Assembly (NCBI GenBank): GCA_900617975.1
Contig: UZAE01012022.1
Location: 1 to 64,000, forward strand
Origin: Rodentolepis nana
Lineage: Eukaryota > Platyhelminthes > Cestoda > Cyclophyllidea > Hymenolepididae
DNA length: 64,000 bases
Direction of reading: 5' to 3'
Position 1 is the stretch's first letter. The number at the start of each line of letters is the position of its first letter. Below are positions 50,595 through 61,861 of this stretch, one piece after another. The position numbers were made by a program, and so were the translations under genes. The notes below the pieces were generated by a model. It did no database searches. It had not been told where the DNA came from and worked only from the letters and a program-made list of their open reading frames with translations.

Positions 50595-51262
50595 TGTCAA
50601 CCAAACGAGCCTATAAGCGAATATGCTGCCTACCTGCCTTCGTGGTAGTAATTCTCCTCACTGTCTCAATATTAATAGACCTCCTTTTACTGCGAATATT
50701 CGACTTTAACCCTATGGAGATGCTCCTTGACATGCGAGTGCTGCCAATTTTTGTGGTAATGAGCTCAATAATCTTCCTTGGATTCTGTGCTTCAGTGCCC
50801 TCCGTTGTCAACGCTGTATTTGTCTACCTCTATCGACCCAAAACTCCCCTAGACAAAGCCATTGAAATGTACTCTACAAGTGGAGGTCGCCTACCCGGAA
50901 AACATAAAAAGAAATTCCACTTGATGGATACTCTAACTGCGAGGATTAATAGTGAAAGTGATGGAACAAAACCAAATGGGAATTGCTTTCAAAGTAGTCT
51001 GGAGGTGGCTGATGTTCTACCAGTCACTTCTTCCTGTGAAGTGGATATTCTGGCCAAGAAAGAGTTTGCTAATATCTGTGAAATGATACATGCCTTCAAC
51101 TTCTACCTTCAGGGGATGGAACAGACTAGGCTAGTGGTCATGATAGATGCCACAGATATCACTTCACCTACCCAGTTAGCCGGAGTCTTCTATCAGGTTC
51201 ACAGTCTTTTGCTCACTCAACCAAATGCGCCTGTCGCTGTTGTCATTGCTACTAATCTTGCC
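50595..51262 (+). CDS. KIDINS220: KIDINS220-like exon 6: second helix pair and Walker B strand
   Basis: The largest exon (668 bases) has acceptor tttcag (AG at 50593-50594) and donor gtgagt from 51263. It starts in phase 1, so a GTG that could pass for a start here is only the end of a split codon. KRICCLPAFVVVILLTVSIL begins the third helix; CCLP at its start is shared with vertebrate KIDINS220. VLPIFVVMSSIIFLGFCASV and the following residues form the fourth. A basic, hydrophilic stretch follows (GRLPGKHKKKFHLMDTLTAR). After a helix (AKKEFANICEMIHAFNFYLQ) comes RLVVMIDATDI, a Walker B strand with both acidic residues kept, aligned to RLVVIIDGLDA of the family. The exon ends in PVAVVIATNLA, the next core strand. 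This is the exon that best identifies the gene. Confidence 0.88.
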
Positions 51263-52828
51263 GTGAGTTAATTATCTCTTCATGTCATCATTTAGCCCGT
51301 ATATATGTGGTTGATTGTAAACAATTGCTTGACATTCAGGAAAGAAGTAACTTTCATTAATGTCTCTTACAATTAGTAATCATACTATGGAAAATACGTT
51401 ATTTATCGATGTATGCAGATGTATGACAGTACAAAGTTAGAAAAATAATTTGAAAATATGTTGCTAATATAAAGGTCAAGCAATTTTATTACTAATAGCA
51501 TGATTGGCAAAATAAACATCTGACGACTGCATCTTCTAACGCCGATAAAAAAAATAAGTTATAGAACCGGCCCAGAAACGGATACATTTCGAATACTTGT
51601 TACATGGCGGTAATTTGGCTCTTTTTTGAATATTTAAACGTCTGTTTTTCCTTATTTGGATTTGCTTTAAGACCATCCAATATTTAAAACGGTTTTAATC
51701 TTCTAAAGCTAACAAATAAGCCAATTCGCATTAAGCGGTTATTGATGTAAGAAGAAAAAAATGCGCTCATGTGGTTTTTTCCAATTTGACGCATTGCAAA
51801 TTTTTCCTTAATTTTTGCTCGATAGTAATATAGACTAAAATGTTAAGTTTTCCTATAAAAGTAACCAACTTCTCTAATTACAAAAGAGGTTGTTTTGAAA
51901 CTATGCTTTAACACTGTCGATAAAACTAACCTGGCAAAAAATGAACTTTTTTCCTAAGGAGAAAACAGTCTAAATCCACCTGCTTTTTGTGGTCAAGCAT
52001 TAAGCTGATTAGTTTCTTACATAAGAAAAAATACATCCCACTCTACAACTTTACAAATTAAAAGTGCCGCTTTAGTAAATTCTACCTATAAATTCATCAC
52101 AAAAGACAAATAAAAATTGAAACAATAGGCCAAAAAACGCGTAAGGTATATATTTATTTTAGTTGGTGATTCAGCGTGGTAAATTTAATTATCGATTTCT
52201 AATATTCCTCAAGGAGTCTGAATGCGCTAATTCCAAATTTATGTTTTCTTATTCACTTTCAACTTTTATTAACTGAAACTTATTGGAAACTACTTATCGA
52301 ACCCCAAAGACCCCATTTCATTTCATCTTGTGTCAGTTATAACTGATTCGATATGGAAATCGGATATCCGAAAACATGAGTTGTCCATCGTGCACAATTC
52401 GCCTTGTCTAAGAATGGCTAAGTATGTGGTACAATACCATATCATGATTTCAACATTCTAATTCTGTCGGCCTTTGGCTTTGTTTTCGGTACAAAATAAA
52501 TGGAATACACTACGATAGTGGTACATCGTCCCCTCCCCCCTCACCCTCCAAAAAATTACAATATTCATCAGTTTAGTATATTGAACATTCAGTTCATTTG
52601 TGTTCATTTCAATTGACCTCATTGTTGTTAGTAAAATTCAACAGGAGAGAAGGAGAGGATTATTAATTTCTGTGGTGTTACATTTATCTTTAGCAGTGCC
52701 TATCCTTAAGCCATTTCTATTCCAAAGGCCTTGATGCGTTAGCATATTCAAAGATTATTAGAGACCTTTTCGTCTGAAAATCATTAAGGGCGATGCGAAT
52801 TAACAAATAATTTTATTATTTCTTTCAG
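51263..52828 (+). other. Intron 6 (1.6 kb)
   Basis: Begins gtgagt and ends ttctttcag; AT-rich, nothing else recognised. Confidence 0.7.
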
Positions 52829-53209
52829 GCCTTTTACGAAAAGCCTTCATGTACTCCCAATCCAAACGACACAGTCTTCCAAGAGAGTCGAGCTAGTGAG
52901 TCCATTGAAGCTCTCAATCTCCTACGAAGTATCAGTGATTGCAATCATTTGGTACTATTCAGCATTCAGCTCCCTATCTTCTTGGATTCCAAAACCGTGA
53001 AAGCTGACTCTTCCGCAATCAAGCGACTACCAGGAGCTAGCAATCTTGTCACACTATTTCAGAACTCGTCGAATACCACCCCTGTTACACCAAATTTTTC
53101 CTCAATAGGACTAGAGGAGACAAATGGAGAGCCGCTTCGAAGAGCTCGCTCAAAAACTAGTGTTGGAAGTACTGCGGGTCAAATAAATCAAGCCTTCACA
53201 TCAGCAGAG
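52829..53209 (+). CDS. KIDINS220: KIDINS220-like exon 7: KAP domain core, GC donor
   Basis: The acceptor is ttctttcag (AG at 52827-52828). The exon is 127 whole codons, phase 0 to 0. It continues the KAP core: AFYEKPSCTPNPNDTVFQES, then ALNLLRSISDCNHLVLFSIQ and LPIFLDSK, equivalent to the HLPVFLNSR motif of the family. A long Ser/Thr/Asn-rich insert follows, with an arginine patch (PLRRARSKTS). No GT donor fits. The chosen end is a GC donor, GAG|GCAAGA at 53210, a recognised minor class, and it keeps phase 0 into exon 8. If not spliced there, the frame runs seven more residues (ARSNLN and stop, near 53229), giving a truncated protein. The GC donor is an inference from phase and motif. Confidence 0.75.
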
Positions 53210-56200
53210 GCAAGAAGCAATTTAAACTAAGATATAAACGTCTACTAAGTTTGAAATTTAACCCAAATAACAGCTAATTTAAGGCTTGTTTTCTATCGAC
53301 CACTCATACTAATTACTAAATTAAGTTTTAACTAGCATATTATTGAAAAACAGAATACATTTTTTCCTAATGCCTGTATGGATGATGTGGGAGTATCTTT
53401 GCTAGTGCTTTTAAAGACATTAAACTATCTATGGTGATTGATTTTAAAAGTTCATAATGTAAGTAAGGCCACTCAAAGTGGGGAACAGTGGTTTTGAATG
53501 ATAAATCCTTCTATGAAGCAGGTTCGAATATTTTCGTTCCCCAGATTAGAACTCTTAAAAAATACTGTGAATAATGCAATTCATTTTTTTCGCCTCATGC
53601 TGTACCGTGCTCCTGTCCTAGCAATGGATTCTCCGAATCACTAATCAAATATCCAATCAATTTCAAGCCCTAGTTTCATACTAATAGGCACAATATTTTT
53701 GTTTACAAATAGAAGAAGATAATGCCCAGTATTAAATGTGGAGTAAAATGTGTTCTATTTTCTGCGTCTGGACTGGAAATTAAGACTGAGATCGCACAAT
53801 TTTATTTGGCTAAAAGGATAGCATTTAAAAGAGTGAAACTCCTCTCATTTACACTTGCAGGTGGTCTTTTACCTGCTTGTCTCTTTACACGCGTTTTGAC
53901 GTACCTCGTCACATATATATTTCAAAGTCTTGCTGTAGATCCTGTTGTTCAAGTCAAAATGTGATGATTTTCTGTGTGTGTCCAAATTTAGCTCTTTAGC
54001 TCTCAAAGGAAGGAAGGAAGTGTCAGAATGCCGCATATTCTGAGGAAAACAAAATTGACACAGTTAAGTAAAATATGAGGGGTTGAGAAATAACTCCAAA
54101 CAAGTTTCGGAATTAATAAATCCTTAAAATCGTGCCATTTAACCATTTTATTCTTCCGTATATTCAACTTTTATACAAAATGAACTTCGTGGTTGGGTGA
54201 AGCTATACTTCTAATCTGGAAAAAAGGAATTAATGCTGTATTCCGTCACAAAATTGGGAACATTATAAATGTTAAAAGAAGATTGCAAATTAGAAAGATA
54301 GAAGTTGAATATAAGGTGAAAAATTAAATAAGAATGAATGAAAGAAGGAAACGCTCCATTCCAGTCACACAAATATCGTTTCGTTGGATGTCAGGGGATT
54401 CGATTCCCATCCACTTGTCCCAAAGAGCGGAATAGATTTTCACACTAGTTACGTTTGACTGGTATATTGGGGCACCGAATTGCTACTCTCAACCCAAGGC
54501 GTGACCTGAAAATCCTTTTCTAAATTTGCTTGAGAATGAATACCGTGAAGCTTTCGAGCAGTTCTCTGAAAAGTTGACAATAGTAGAAGAAAAGTATCTG
54601 AAATGAGTAATAACCTGGGGGTGTTAGTAAAAATGAATAATCTCTATTCAGAAATAGGGGAAAGGAAAGCTCTACTGTTCCCTCACTGTTTACGCAAATG
54701 CATAAACTCGCTGAATTAGCTTGTGACTCCAAGTCATCTTCAAGTGGTTGAGAGTACATAATGCTAATTTCAATATGATTCTCACATACGGTAGCAACAT
54801 TGACCAAATTAAAAACGAAAAGCACCCCTAGATCTCAAAGTAAGCCAGCCTAAACTAATTTAGACTGTTTAAATAATTAAAATGATGGGGGGGGGGAGAG
54901 AAAAGAATTTGGGGGCGTGGATCTAGAGTTAAGTATGCCAAACCTGATGCGCCGGGCATGTGCAAAGGCAGTTTCTTTCATCCTCCACCACAATCAAATG
55001 AACAAATTTTAGAAAAGGAGAAGAAGGTAGGAAGAACAGTTTTTTCACGTCCACCTCAACTTCTCCCCTTTACAGCAATTGGTTTTCAGAGTTGGAGACT
55101 AACTCCTTATCTTATTGCCTTGTCCTTGAGACAATTGCATTGGAATGACTATGCTTTATTAAAACTTTATCATATTTATCGGATAATCAAAACATATTAA
55201 TAATAATAAAATTTATGAATTGTAGTCTCAAAATGCAAGAAAAACCAGCAAATTGAAATCGTCCAATTAGTCCAGTTAAAAGAAAACGTTGAGTACTCAC
55301 TGACTAAACGAAAAGGTCGATCACTTAAATCGGGCGAAAATTGAAGAATATCATACAAGCAGTACCTAGGTGTTCAACAAAAAGTGGTCTTCCTTTTCAA
55401 TCGGATATGTCTCCCTAGGAGAAATGAAGAATACCATTTTAGATGTTATAATAATAGATACGAGTGGGCAGTAGAATGCATTGTCTAAAACTTCAGTACT
55501 TCGGAAAAAGCAGCAACTTTTCTGAGGTTAACATACGTTGAAAACTTCGAATTATTATATTAAATAGAGAAATGTTTATTCGTAGACGCATTTTCTCTTC
55601 AATTATTTGATCAACCATGAGTTGGAATAATTGGATAAAAGTTCACTTTCGAAAGTGCAATGCATAAAAGGAGTGGGCGTGTGAGTAATTTCTATTTTGC
55701 AAGCTTGCTGTTGCAGAGCAAGATTTCAAGCTAACAGGACATAAAGACGATGATGTTTCACGGATAGAAATCTCGTCCTCAATGGACCTATAATTGCATT
55801 ACTTTCATATACTTTTGATCAGTGCATACAGGATGGCCAAGAGAAAAGAGATTACAGAAAGAAAAGTGAGTATAATTCGTGACCCCGCGCAAGAGCTCAA
55901 TCTCATTCTCAGTGTGATGGAGGACACACCATCCCTCATCTCGACCACACTGTAGTTATTCGATTAGTATTCGTTTGCGCATATCCCTTAAATAAATGTT
56001 AAAGTTCATTATTATCAGCGATTGGATCTGATAATTTGGTGTAAGAAATTTGACCAATGAGAGGACTCGGTTGTTTTGTATTAAGTAAATTTTACTTGAG
56101 GGAAGTTGTGTGTATTTCTCCATCATCGGACTTACACTGAATTTGATTAGGAAAATAGCTACGCAAATAGAATTACGCGCGTTGATATCACCTTGGCATT

Positions 56201-56895
56201 TTCTCTGAAGTATCAAATCATTCCAGCACACAAAAATGAAAATAAATCGTCATTTATTTTGGTCCACAATTCAAGATAAAGATTGAAGGAATAACTCAGA
56301 CACAATGTTTTCTTGAAACGAAGATTGAATATATCTATCCCAAAATAGACTAATAAAGATGGTCGGAAATCATTCGCCCATTGAATCCAGAATGCTCACT
56401 ATGGGTCCATCTGAGAGGGAGAGGGAGGTGAGTTTGCAAGCTCCAGTTTTGATTCGCGTCAAAATAAAACAGCATTTAAGTTTCCAGTTTGATCTATGTG
56501 ATTACCTTCGAGATTAAGTATAATATATTCTGAAATTCCGAGAGTGCATATTTCATAATAATAATTTTTGTGAGTTTATGGTAAAGCTTCCATATTCAGC
56601 AGACATTACAGTAATAGGTCCTGTGATCAAGTATACTATTTTTATCGTCACTTTCCGACTTTACCAGAAATGACCGCTTTACGAATGAGCTATTTCAAAA
56701 TTTCCATTTTTTCATTCGAATCACATAAATTGCATTGAAATTTTTATCAATTTCATCGATTAGTACCTGAGGAGTGGTCAATAAGAATGACTTGCCTGAG
56801 ATGGTAACTGTCAACTGGATCGATTTATAATTGCATCACTTATTATTGATCAGTTAGCATTTAAGTGAGGCATTTTGATCCTTTGTTTTGACTAG
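53210..56895 (+). other. Intron 7 (3.7 kb, GC-AG type)
   Basis: Begins gcaaga and ends gttttgactag. Contains a 10-base G run (54887-54896) and a tRNA T-arm-like palindrome, ggggattcgattccc, at about 54394-54408. An open frame at 54958-55200 has no motif. Confidence 0.6.
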
Positions 56896-57172
56896 GAATT
56901 AGGAGCCACTCCTCGAGAAGCAATCAGCGAGCCGAACTCCGTTATGAAATCCGCCACGTCGAACACAAGTTTGAACGCTCAAAACCAACAAACACAACAG
57001 GCAAGCAATAGCAGTGCTCCTTCAACTGTTGTGAAAAGCGTTAATAATTCAAGGATGACCACAATAAAGGCCGCAGCGAAAGGCATTGCTGAAATCTTCC
57101 TTGCCAGTGAGGAAATTGCTGAACAAAATGTACCTGTCATACGCTCTCTAGTAGCTGAAACTGCCTTCACTA
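56896..57172 (+). CDS. KIDINS220: KIDINS220-like exon 8: low-complexity linker and helical region
   Basis: The acceptor is ttgttttgactag (AG at 56894-56895) and the donor is A|gtaagt from 57173. Phase is 0 in and 1 out. The first half is polar and low in complexity (NTSLNAQNQQTQQASNSSAP). The second half is helical: MTTIKAAAKGIAEIFLASEE, then IAEQNVPVIRSLVAETAFT. In vertebrate KIDINS220 the corresponding place holds the helices of the DLTKLL...RLLNIVSVTGRLLR region; the spacing matches, but residue identity is weak. Support comes mainly from the exact phase match on both sides and from coding-like composition. Confidence 0.68.
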
Positions 57173-59023
57173 GTAAGTGACTAATGCAAAAATTGGTTTT
57201 TTTTGAAAATGTTGCTCAGGAGATTCAAATCGCTTTATTTATGTAATGCAATTTTTTTCCACTTTCTTAACCATTTCAATTGGAGAATACATTAGCTAAT
57301 TAAATTCCAGTTTGGACAAAATTATAGTTCCAATTCTTTTAGAGGAATTGTTGCAATTTCCTATTCTCATATTAAGAATTTTAAGTTGGCATCGTGCATT
57401 TAAGTTAACATTTAGAGAAATTTAAATTTTTTTCTAAGTCGGGGAATTCCTTTGCTTTCTAAGGAACACTAAATCGATTTGAGTCTTTAATTCATTGTAA
57501 TTATTATGTATCAACATTTACTTAAAAGTGTATATGAATTCTTAGGTAGGCAAAAGGTAATATTTTAAACTTTCATGGTCTAGAGTGATTTCCCTGTGAA
57601 CCATCTTTAGCAAATTTATCAATAATCTGCGGCTATAAATCGTCTCAATTAATATAATTATAAGTTGTTACCCTTCAATGATAACCTAAAAATTTCCGCC
57701 AATTTTGCCCTCATAAAATGTGTTTACTTCAGTATTAGATAATAACACCTGTTAAAATTCGGACGCATTAAATTATTGAACACTGAAGATAAATTGATAA
57801 AAATGTGCTCAACAAAATATACAAACCAATATTTTTCGGTTAAACTAATGTACATATCTTAAAGAGAAAATCATTAAACCTTTTTTTAAAATTTTATCCT
57901 AAGAAAATAGCTTAATTAATTGGCCTTAAACAATCAAGGGTAATAATCATCGATCTCTTTCAGAGGGCCTATTTCAAAATTAAACGAAATTTTATTTAAA
58001 TACACACACGGAATTGTAATTCGGCAGATGCACAAATACAATAAGCAAATAATTTTATTTCAAGATTGACTGCATCATCTCTGCGTAAATTTGCAATGAA
58101 AGTTCTGCGGAAGTCATCAAGAAACAAAATTGTATTTGTAGAACAATAGGGTATGCTGAAGGGCATTTCTCCCTTAGCAATTGCAAGATGCACTGAGTTA
58201 GATGACAGTTCCCCAGAGGCGTACAGCATCAAGATCAATGCTGGGAGACTTATCTTAGTATTGCGTCATTAACATTCAAATAGTTGCACTTCCCATAGAG
58301 AATGCGAAAAAAATGGGCTAATGGTCACAACTTAGAGTTCCGTCTATGTATATTGCAATGAAAGTTTATTACCTCCCTGTTGAATTGACTGAATTAGTTT
58401 TTGACTGACACAGAGTAATAAACTCATTTCTATAATTAGTCGTGTCCAGTTCTTCTATTATTTTTTGGCGTTTTGTGGAGTTAAGGAATTACTTTGCTAT
58501 TAGCTCAGCATACAAAATATTTGCAACATATTTTTTGTATGTAATGCTTAAAATACTCCTAGGTTTGTTTGATTTACATGAGATTAATCATATCAGCTTT
58601 TTCAGAAGATATATTCAGTAAGCGTTGCTGGAGTATAGCTTTCACCTAATTGGGATGAATAAGTCCCAACTCCCAAAGACACTATCCATTTCGCTTGATA
58701 CCCCTATCAGCTTGTGGATACACCCAAATCTTGGCACCGTGAAAGTTAACCTGAATAATACTACCATCTATTTGTTATTAGACTGCAGTTCAACTCAATA
58801 ACCATACTTATTAAATTTTCGTGAGTAAAGTAAACGGTTTCTTTGATGAATTTCTTTTCCGGTTTCAATGGAGGTGGATAATAACATCAAAGACTGGAGT
58901 TAACATTATTTGGAATCTGGATTTTATCTCGCAAGGTTACAAAAATTGCATTTTTTAAGAACTATTATTCATATGAATAAAATATGGCCAACTAGTAAAT
59001 TGATTGGAAGTAAATCGCTTCAG
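57173..59023 (+). other. Intron 8 (1.9 kb)
   Basis: Begins gtaagt and ends cgcttcag; AT-rich, nothing else recognised. Confidence 0.62.
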
Positions 59024-59112
59024 GTTTGCAAAGTGACCGCCTGGACTGGAAATCCCTAACTCTCACTGGGTCTTTGATCCCTGAAAAGATCATCATTGTA
59101 TATTTGCAACCA
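59024..59112 (+). CDS. KIDINS220: KIDINS220-like exon 9: DRLDW segment, last exon seen
   Basis: The acceptor is atcgcttcag (AG at 59022-59023) and the donor is CCA|gtatgt from 59113. The A left by exon 8 plus GT makes Ser, giving TSLQSDRLDWKSLTLTG and then SLIPEKIIIVYLQP. In the family this corresponds to a WDRLASW...LTEQWPYRTSWLILYLEE segment: an aspartate-arginine-leucine core, a turn with proline, and a short hydrophobic strand ending in YL. The exon ends in phase 0. I found no convincing continuation between 59113 and 64000, so the rest of the gene (C-terminal tail) probably lies downstream. Confidence 0.65.
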
Positions 59113-61644
59113 GTATGTTCTCAAGCAATAATCAGAAAGACCAGTCAAATTAATTACTCCTCTCTTAGAAGGTTGGTAACTTTGGAAATTGGCCGTAATA
59201 AGCGGTACTTTTCAGAATTATTCCTTTGGTTATAAACCTAGCATTAAAATTTCTTATTAGAGTGTTGACTTTCTAGTAAACCAAACGCGCATATTAAATA
59301 GTAGGCGTAATTTTTAATATAAATAGGCTGGAATGACAACTCTGCTGATCCTTATCGCATCAATACATACGCAAAAGGTATTTGAGGACCACTGCCTATG
59401 AGAATGGGCAGTGTTTCTTTTTTACCTAATGCCAATAGTAATAGAGAAAAGAAATTTCCCCTAAATCCTATGTTTCCCACGCTCATTGTGACCCCTCAAC
59501 CTCAATATGGATCAACCGTTTTCTCCACCCTACTACCACCCCTCAATCCACCTGCTCTTCCCCCCCCCCCTCCCCACACGCTCTCATTGCTTAGCTCAAC
59601 TCACCTCGTTCGCACGCGAGCAAATAGAAAACTTTTCCGTGGCATTTCACACCGATTTGAGTAAATAGTCACTTGCTCAAACGAATTGCGAACGCCCCTT
59701 GCAATGTATTTGCGGTGTCTCTGATTCAGCCAATTAACTTTGCCTAATTGAATTCGTACACCTTTGAAAAAAAAATTGATTCACTAAGCAATTTGAGAGA
59801 AAATAAAGTTAAGGCACTTGAAACGTTTTTGAACTTACATTTATAGGCTTTATTATAAGTGAAAATTTCTGTTTTTAGCCTGTTATAACTGAAGGAAGTC
59901 AGTATATATGTGAGTACTTTGTTTATATTGATAAATCAACGGGAAAATTCAATGCAATTATGCTTCAAGTAATTTAATTCATGTAAAGTAATCCAGGTGC
60001 TAAATACTAATGCAATGGGGTGGAAGGTGGGGGGGGGGAGGGAGCGGGAACGAAAAGACGGGCTCAGAAATGACTCAAAGTAGGTTTGTATTTGTTTTCA
60101 CTTACAATACGACCGCGTACTCCAAATCCGAAAAAGGGACACAACGAGGTAGTTTGGTATTCAGTGATTATCCGTTTAATTAGTGTTCGATTATCGAATA
60201 TTGGAGTGCTGCGGTAGAAGAGTCAGACCTGGCGATAATCTTGCCTATCTTCTTTTTAATCAGCTTACAATAAAAGTAATCGCTTTCAATTTCCAGCTAA
60301 AACTGTCTCTGCGTTGTACATCCAGTGCATGTTTCATTTTTACACGGAGCATGATTCGGCTATATTCCAATTTCAACCAATTGTTACTTGGCAAAATCAT
60401 TAAAAGTGATTTGCGCTAAGAATCATTAAATTTGCTCATAATCATTAAACCGAATTAGGAAAAATTGTGGTGACACAGCGCTCAATCCCAGAGCCCATGA
60501 TAAAATTCATTTTGAGACATATTGATCTGAGTTGGTCCTTTGTCCTCAAGTGTGTTCAATTTATCCATCTAACCAGTTGTAATTAACACTATAAAGAGCT
60601 AAGATCTATAGAGAGAACTATAGACCACCTTCTCGTGGCAAATAACACTGATAAAAAACAAACAACCGCTGATAATAAAAAGTAATTATTAGTGAAAAGG
60701 GTATTGTATGGGCTACTTAATTTTCTCATACCTCATCTGAGCCTTCAATTAGACCTGTTACAATGTCATACTTAGAAATTGGAAAATTTGCTAAATGCAT
60801 TAGTGTTGTAAATAAAATCAGGAAAAGAGACCGTTTCAATGACTCTTCAGGTTTAAAACATACATTTGTTTGATCCAATCAGCATATAGAAACCTTGTAG
60901 TTTTACTCTTACCATTCCAAGCAATTATCGATAACTTCCATGTTTGCTCATTTTCAATACACAGCTAGAAACCGGAATTGAGTTTCCTCTCTCCCCATTT
61001 CTGACCTTTTATTCGTTGTACGCATTGGTGCTTAGGTTTGCAATGGGCGTTTTTCTCTGGTTGTGAGCATAAAATTCATTGTTTTTTTTGCAAATGATAA
61101 GAGTTTCAACTTCCGACGGTCTAGTTTTTTGCAAACTTTCTATTTAAGACTCAACTATTCACGTGTTTTCTCCTAAGTACTATAAGGGTAATTGATTTTT
61201 AACTGAAGGAAGAACATATTGCTTGATGATAAAACTATTGCTCTGTAGGAGTCTATAAAATGTGTACCTCTAGCAAGCTTTTCGAATAATAGTAGCAAAT
61301 TAATCAATGAACTGGAGATAGCTAGCCTGGATTGAATCACGTGTCATCATACTTGATGAACTAAAGCGATTTATATGGGCGTCGAGGGAGGGGGGGCGCA
61401 TTTGAAAACAAGAGAAAGGCAATATTTTTTTCAAGCCGCGATGTCTCAGTACGTTGTTTTGCTAGACCTGATATCTTATTAAAAGGAGAACGCATGGTTG
61501 AAAAGAGTTTTTTAATAATGGGTCTGCGAACTCGACTGCATACTTGAATTTGGCATTTGTTGAGCGCTATTCGTTGGAAAACGGTTAAGTCTAGAAGTTC
61601 GCAAGTGCCTCCCAGGAGTTAGGCGGTATCTAGGTCATGTGTTT
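59113..61644. other. No exon recognised; probable intron
   Basis: Begins gtatgt. Contains an 11-base C run (59560-59570) and a 10-base G run (60029-60038). A proline-rich frame at 59398-59664 is produced by the C run. Confidence 0.5.
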
Positions 61645-61861
61645 TGGGAGGGGGGGGGGGGAACAGAAGAGTGTTTCAAAGATGAAAGTAGAAAAGGTAG
61701 AAAAAAGGTGTGGTAAGTACTGTGGAAGTAGTGGAATATGACATACAGTGGGGTGATGGCAGTTTGAAGCGAGAAGTCAACTGCCGGTTTATAGACTTTT
61801 TGCCGTATGAGTATACGTTGTTCAGGGTGCACCACGAGGAGGTAAGTCTATCCCACACCCC
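61645..61861 (-). repeat. S-rep copy 10, tail missing
   Basis: The head and middle are present (end gtaagtctatcccacaccc) but the copy stops at a 12-base G run (61650-61661), so the tail third is absent. Loss of the 3' end is unusual for a retroposed copy. Confidence 0.8.

Larger units (their letters stand above)
33359..59112 (+). other. KIDINS220: KIDINS220/ARMS-like gene, partial (nine exons)
   Basis: This is the assembled gene model. Exons were joined by hand from GT/GC-AG sites and codon phase: 33359-33654, 39082-39264, 41450-41629, about 44268-44418, 49413-49557, 50595-51262, 52829-53209, 56896-57172 and 59024-59112. KIDINS220 is a membrane scaffold with N-terminal ankyrin repeats and a KAP-type P-loop domain interrupted by four membrane helices; in animals it links Trk, ephrin and NMDA receptors to signalling. 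The order seen here (degraded P-loop, two helices, cytosolic stretch, two helices starting at ICCLPAFVV, Walker B RLVVMIDATDI, LPIFLDSK motif) follows the recalled vertebrate protein closely. All junctions agree in phase except exon 3 to exon 4. Both ends are missing: exon 1 starts inside a codon and exon 9 ends at a donor. Identity rests on remembered family sequence, not on an alignment run here. Confidence 0.82.

Noticed and set aside
54385..54415. tRNA gene at ggggattcgattccc
   Set aside because: Only a T-arm-like palindrome; no D-arm, anticodon arm or acceptor stem.
54958..55200. Possible exon between exons 7 and 8
   Set aside because: Exons 7 and 8 already join in phase and this frame has no suitable splice sites or similarity.
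59398..59664. Proline-rich protein frame
   Set aside because: Created by a C run; no splice or phase support with the neighbouring exon.
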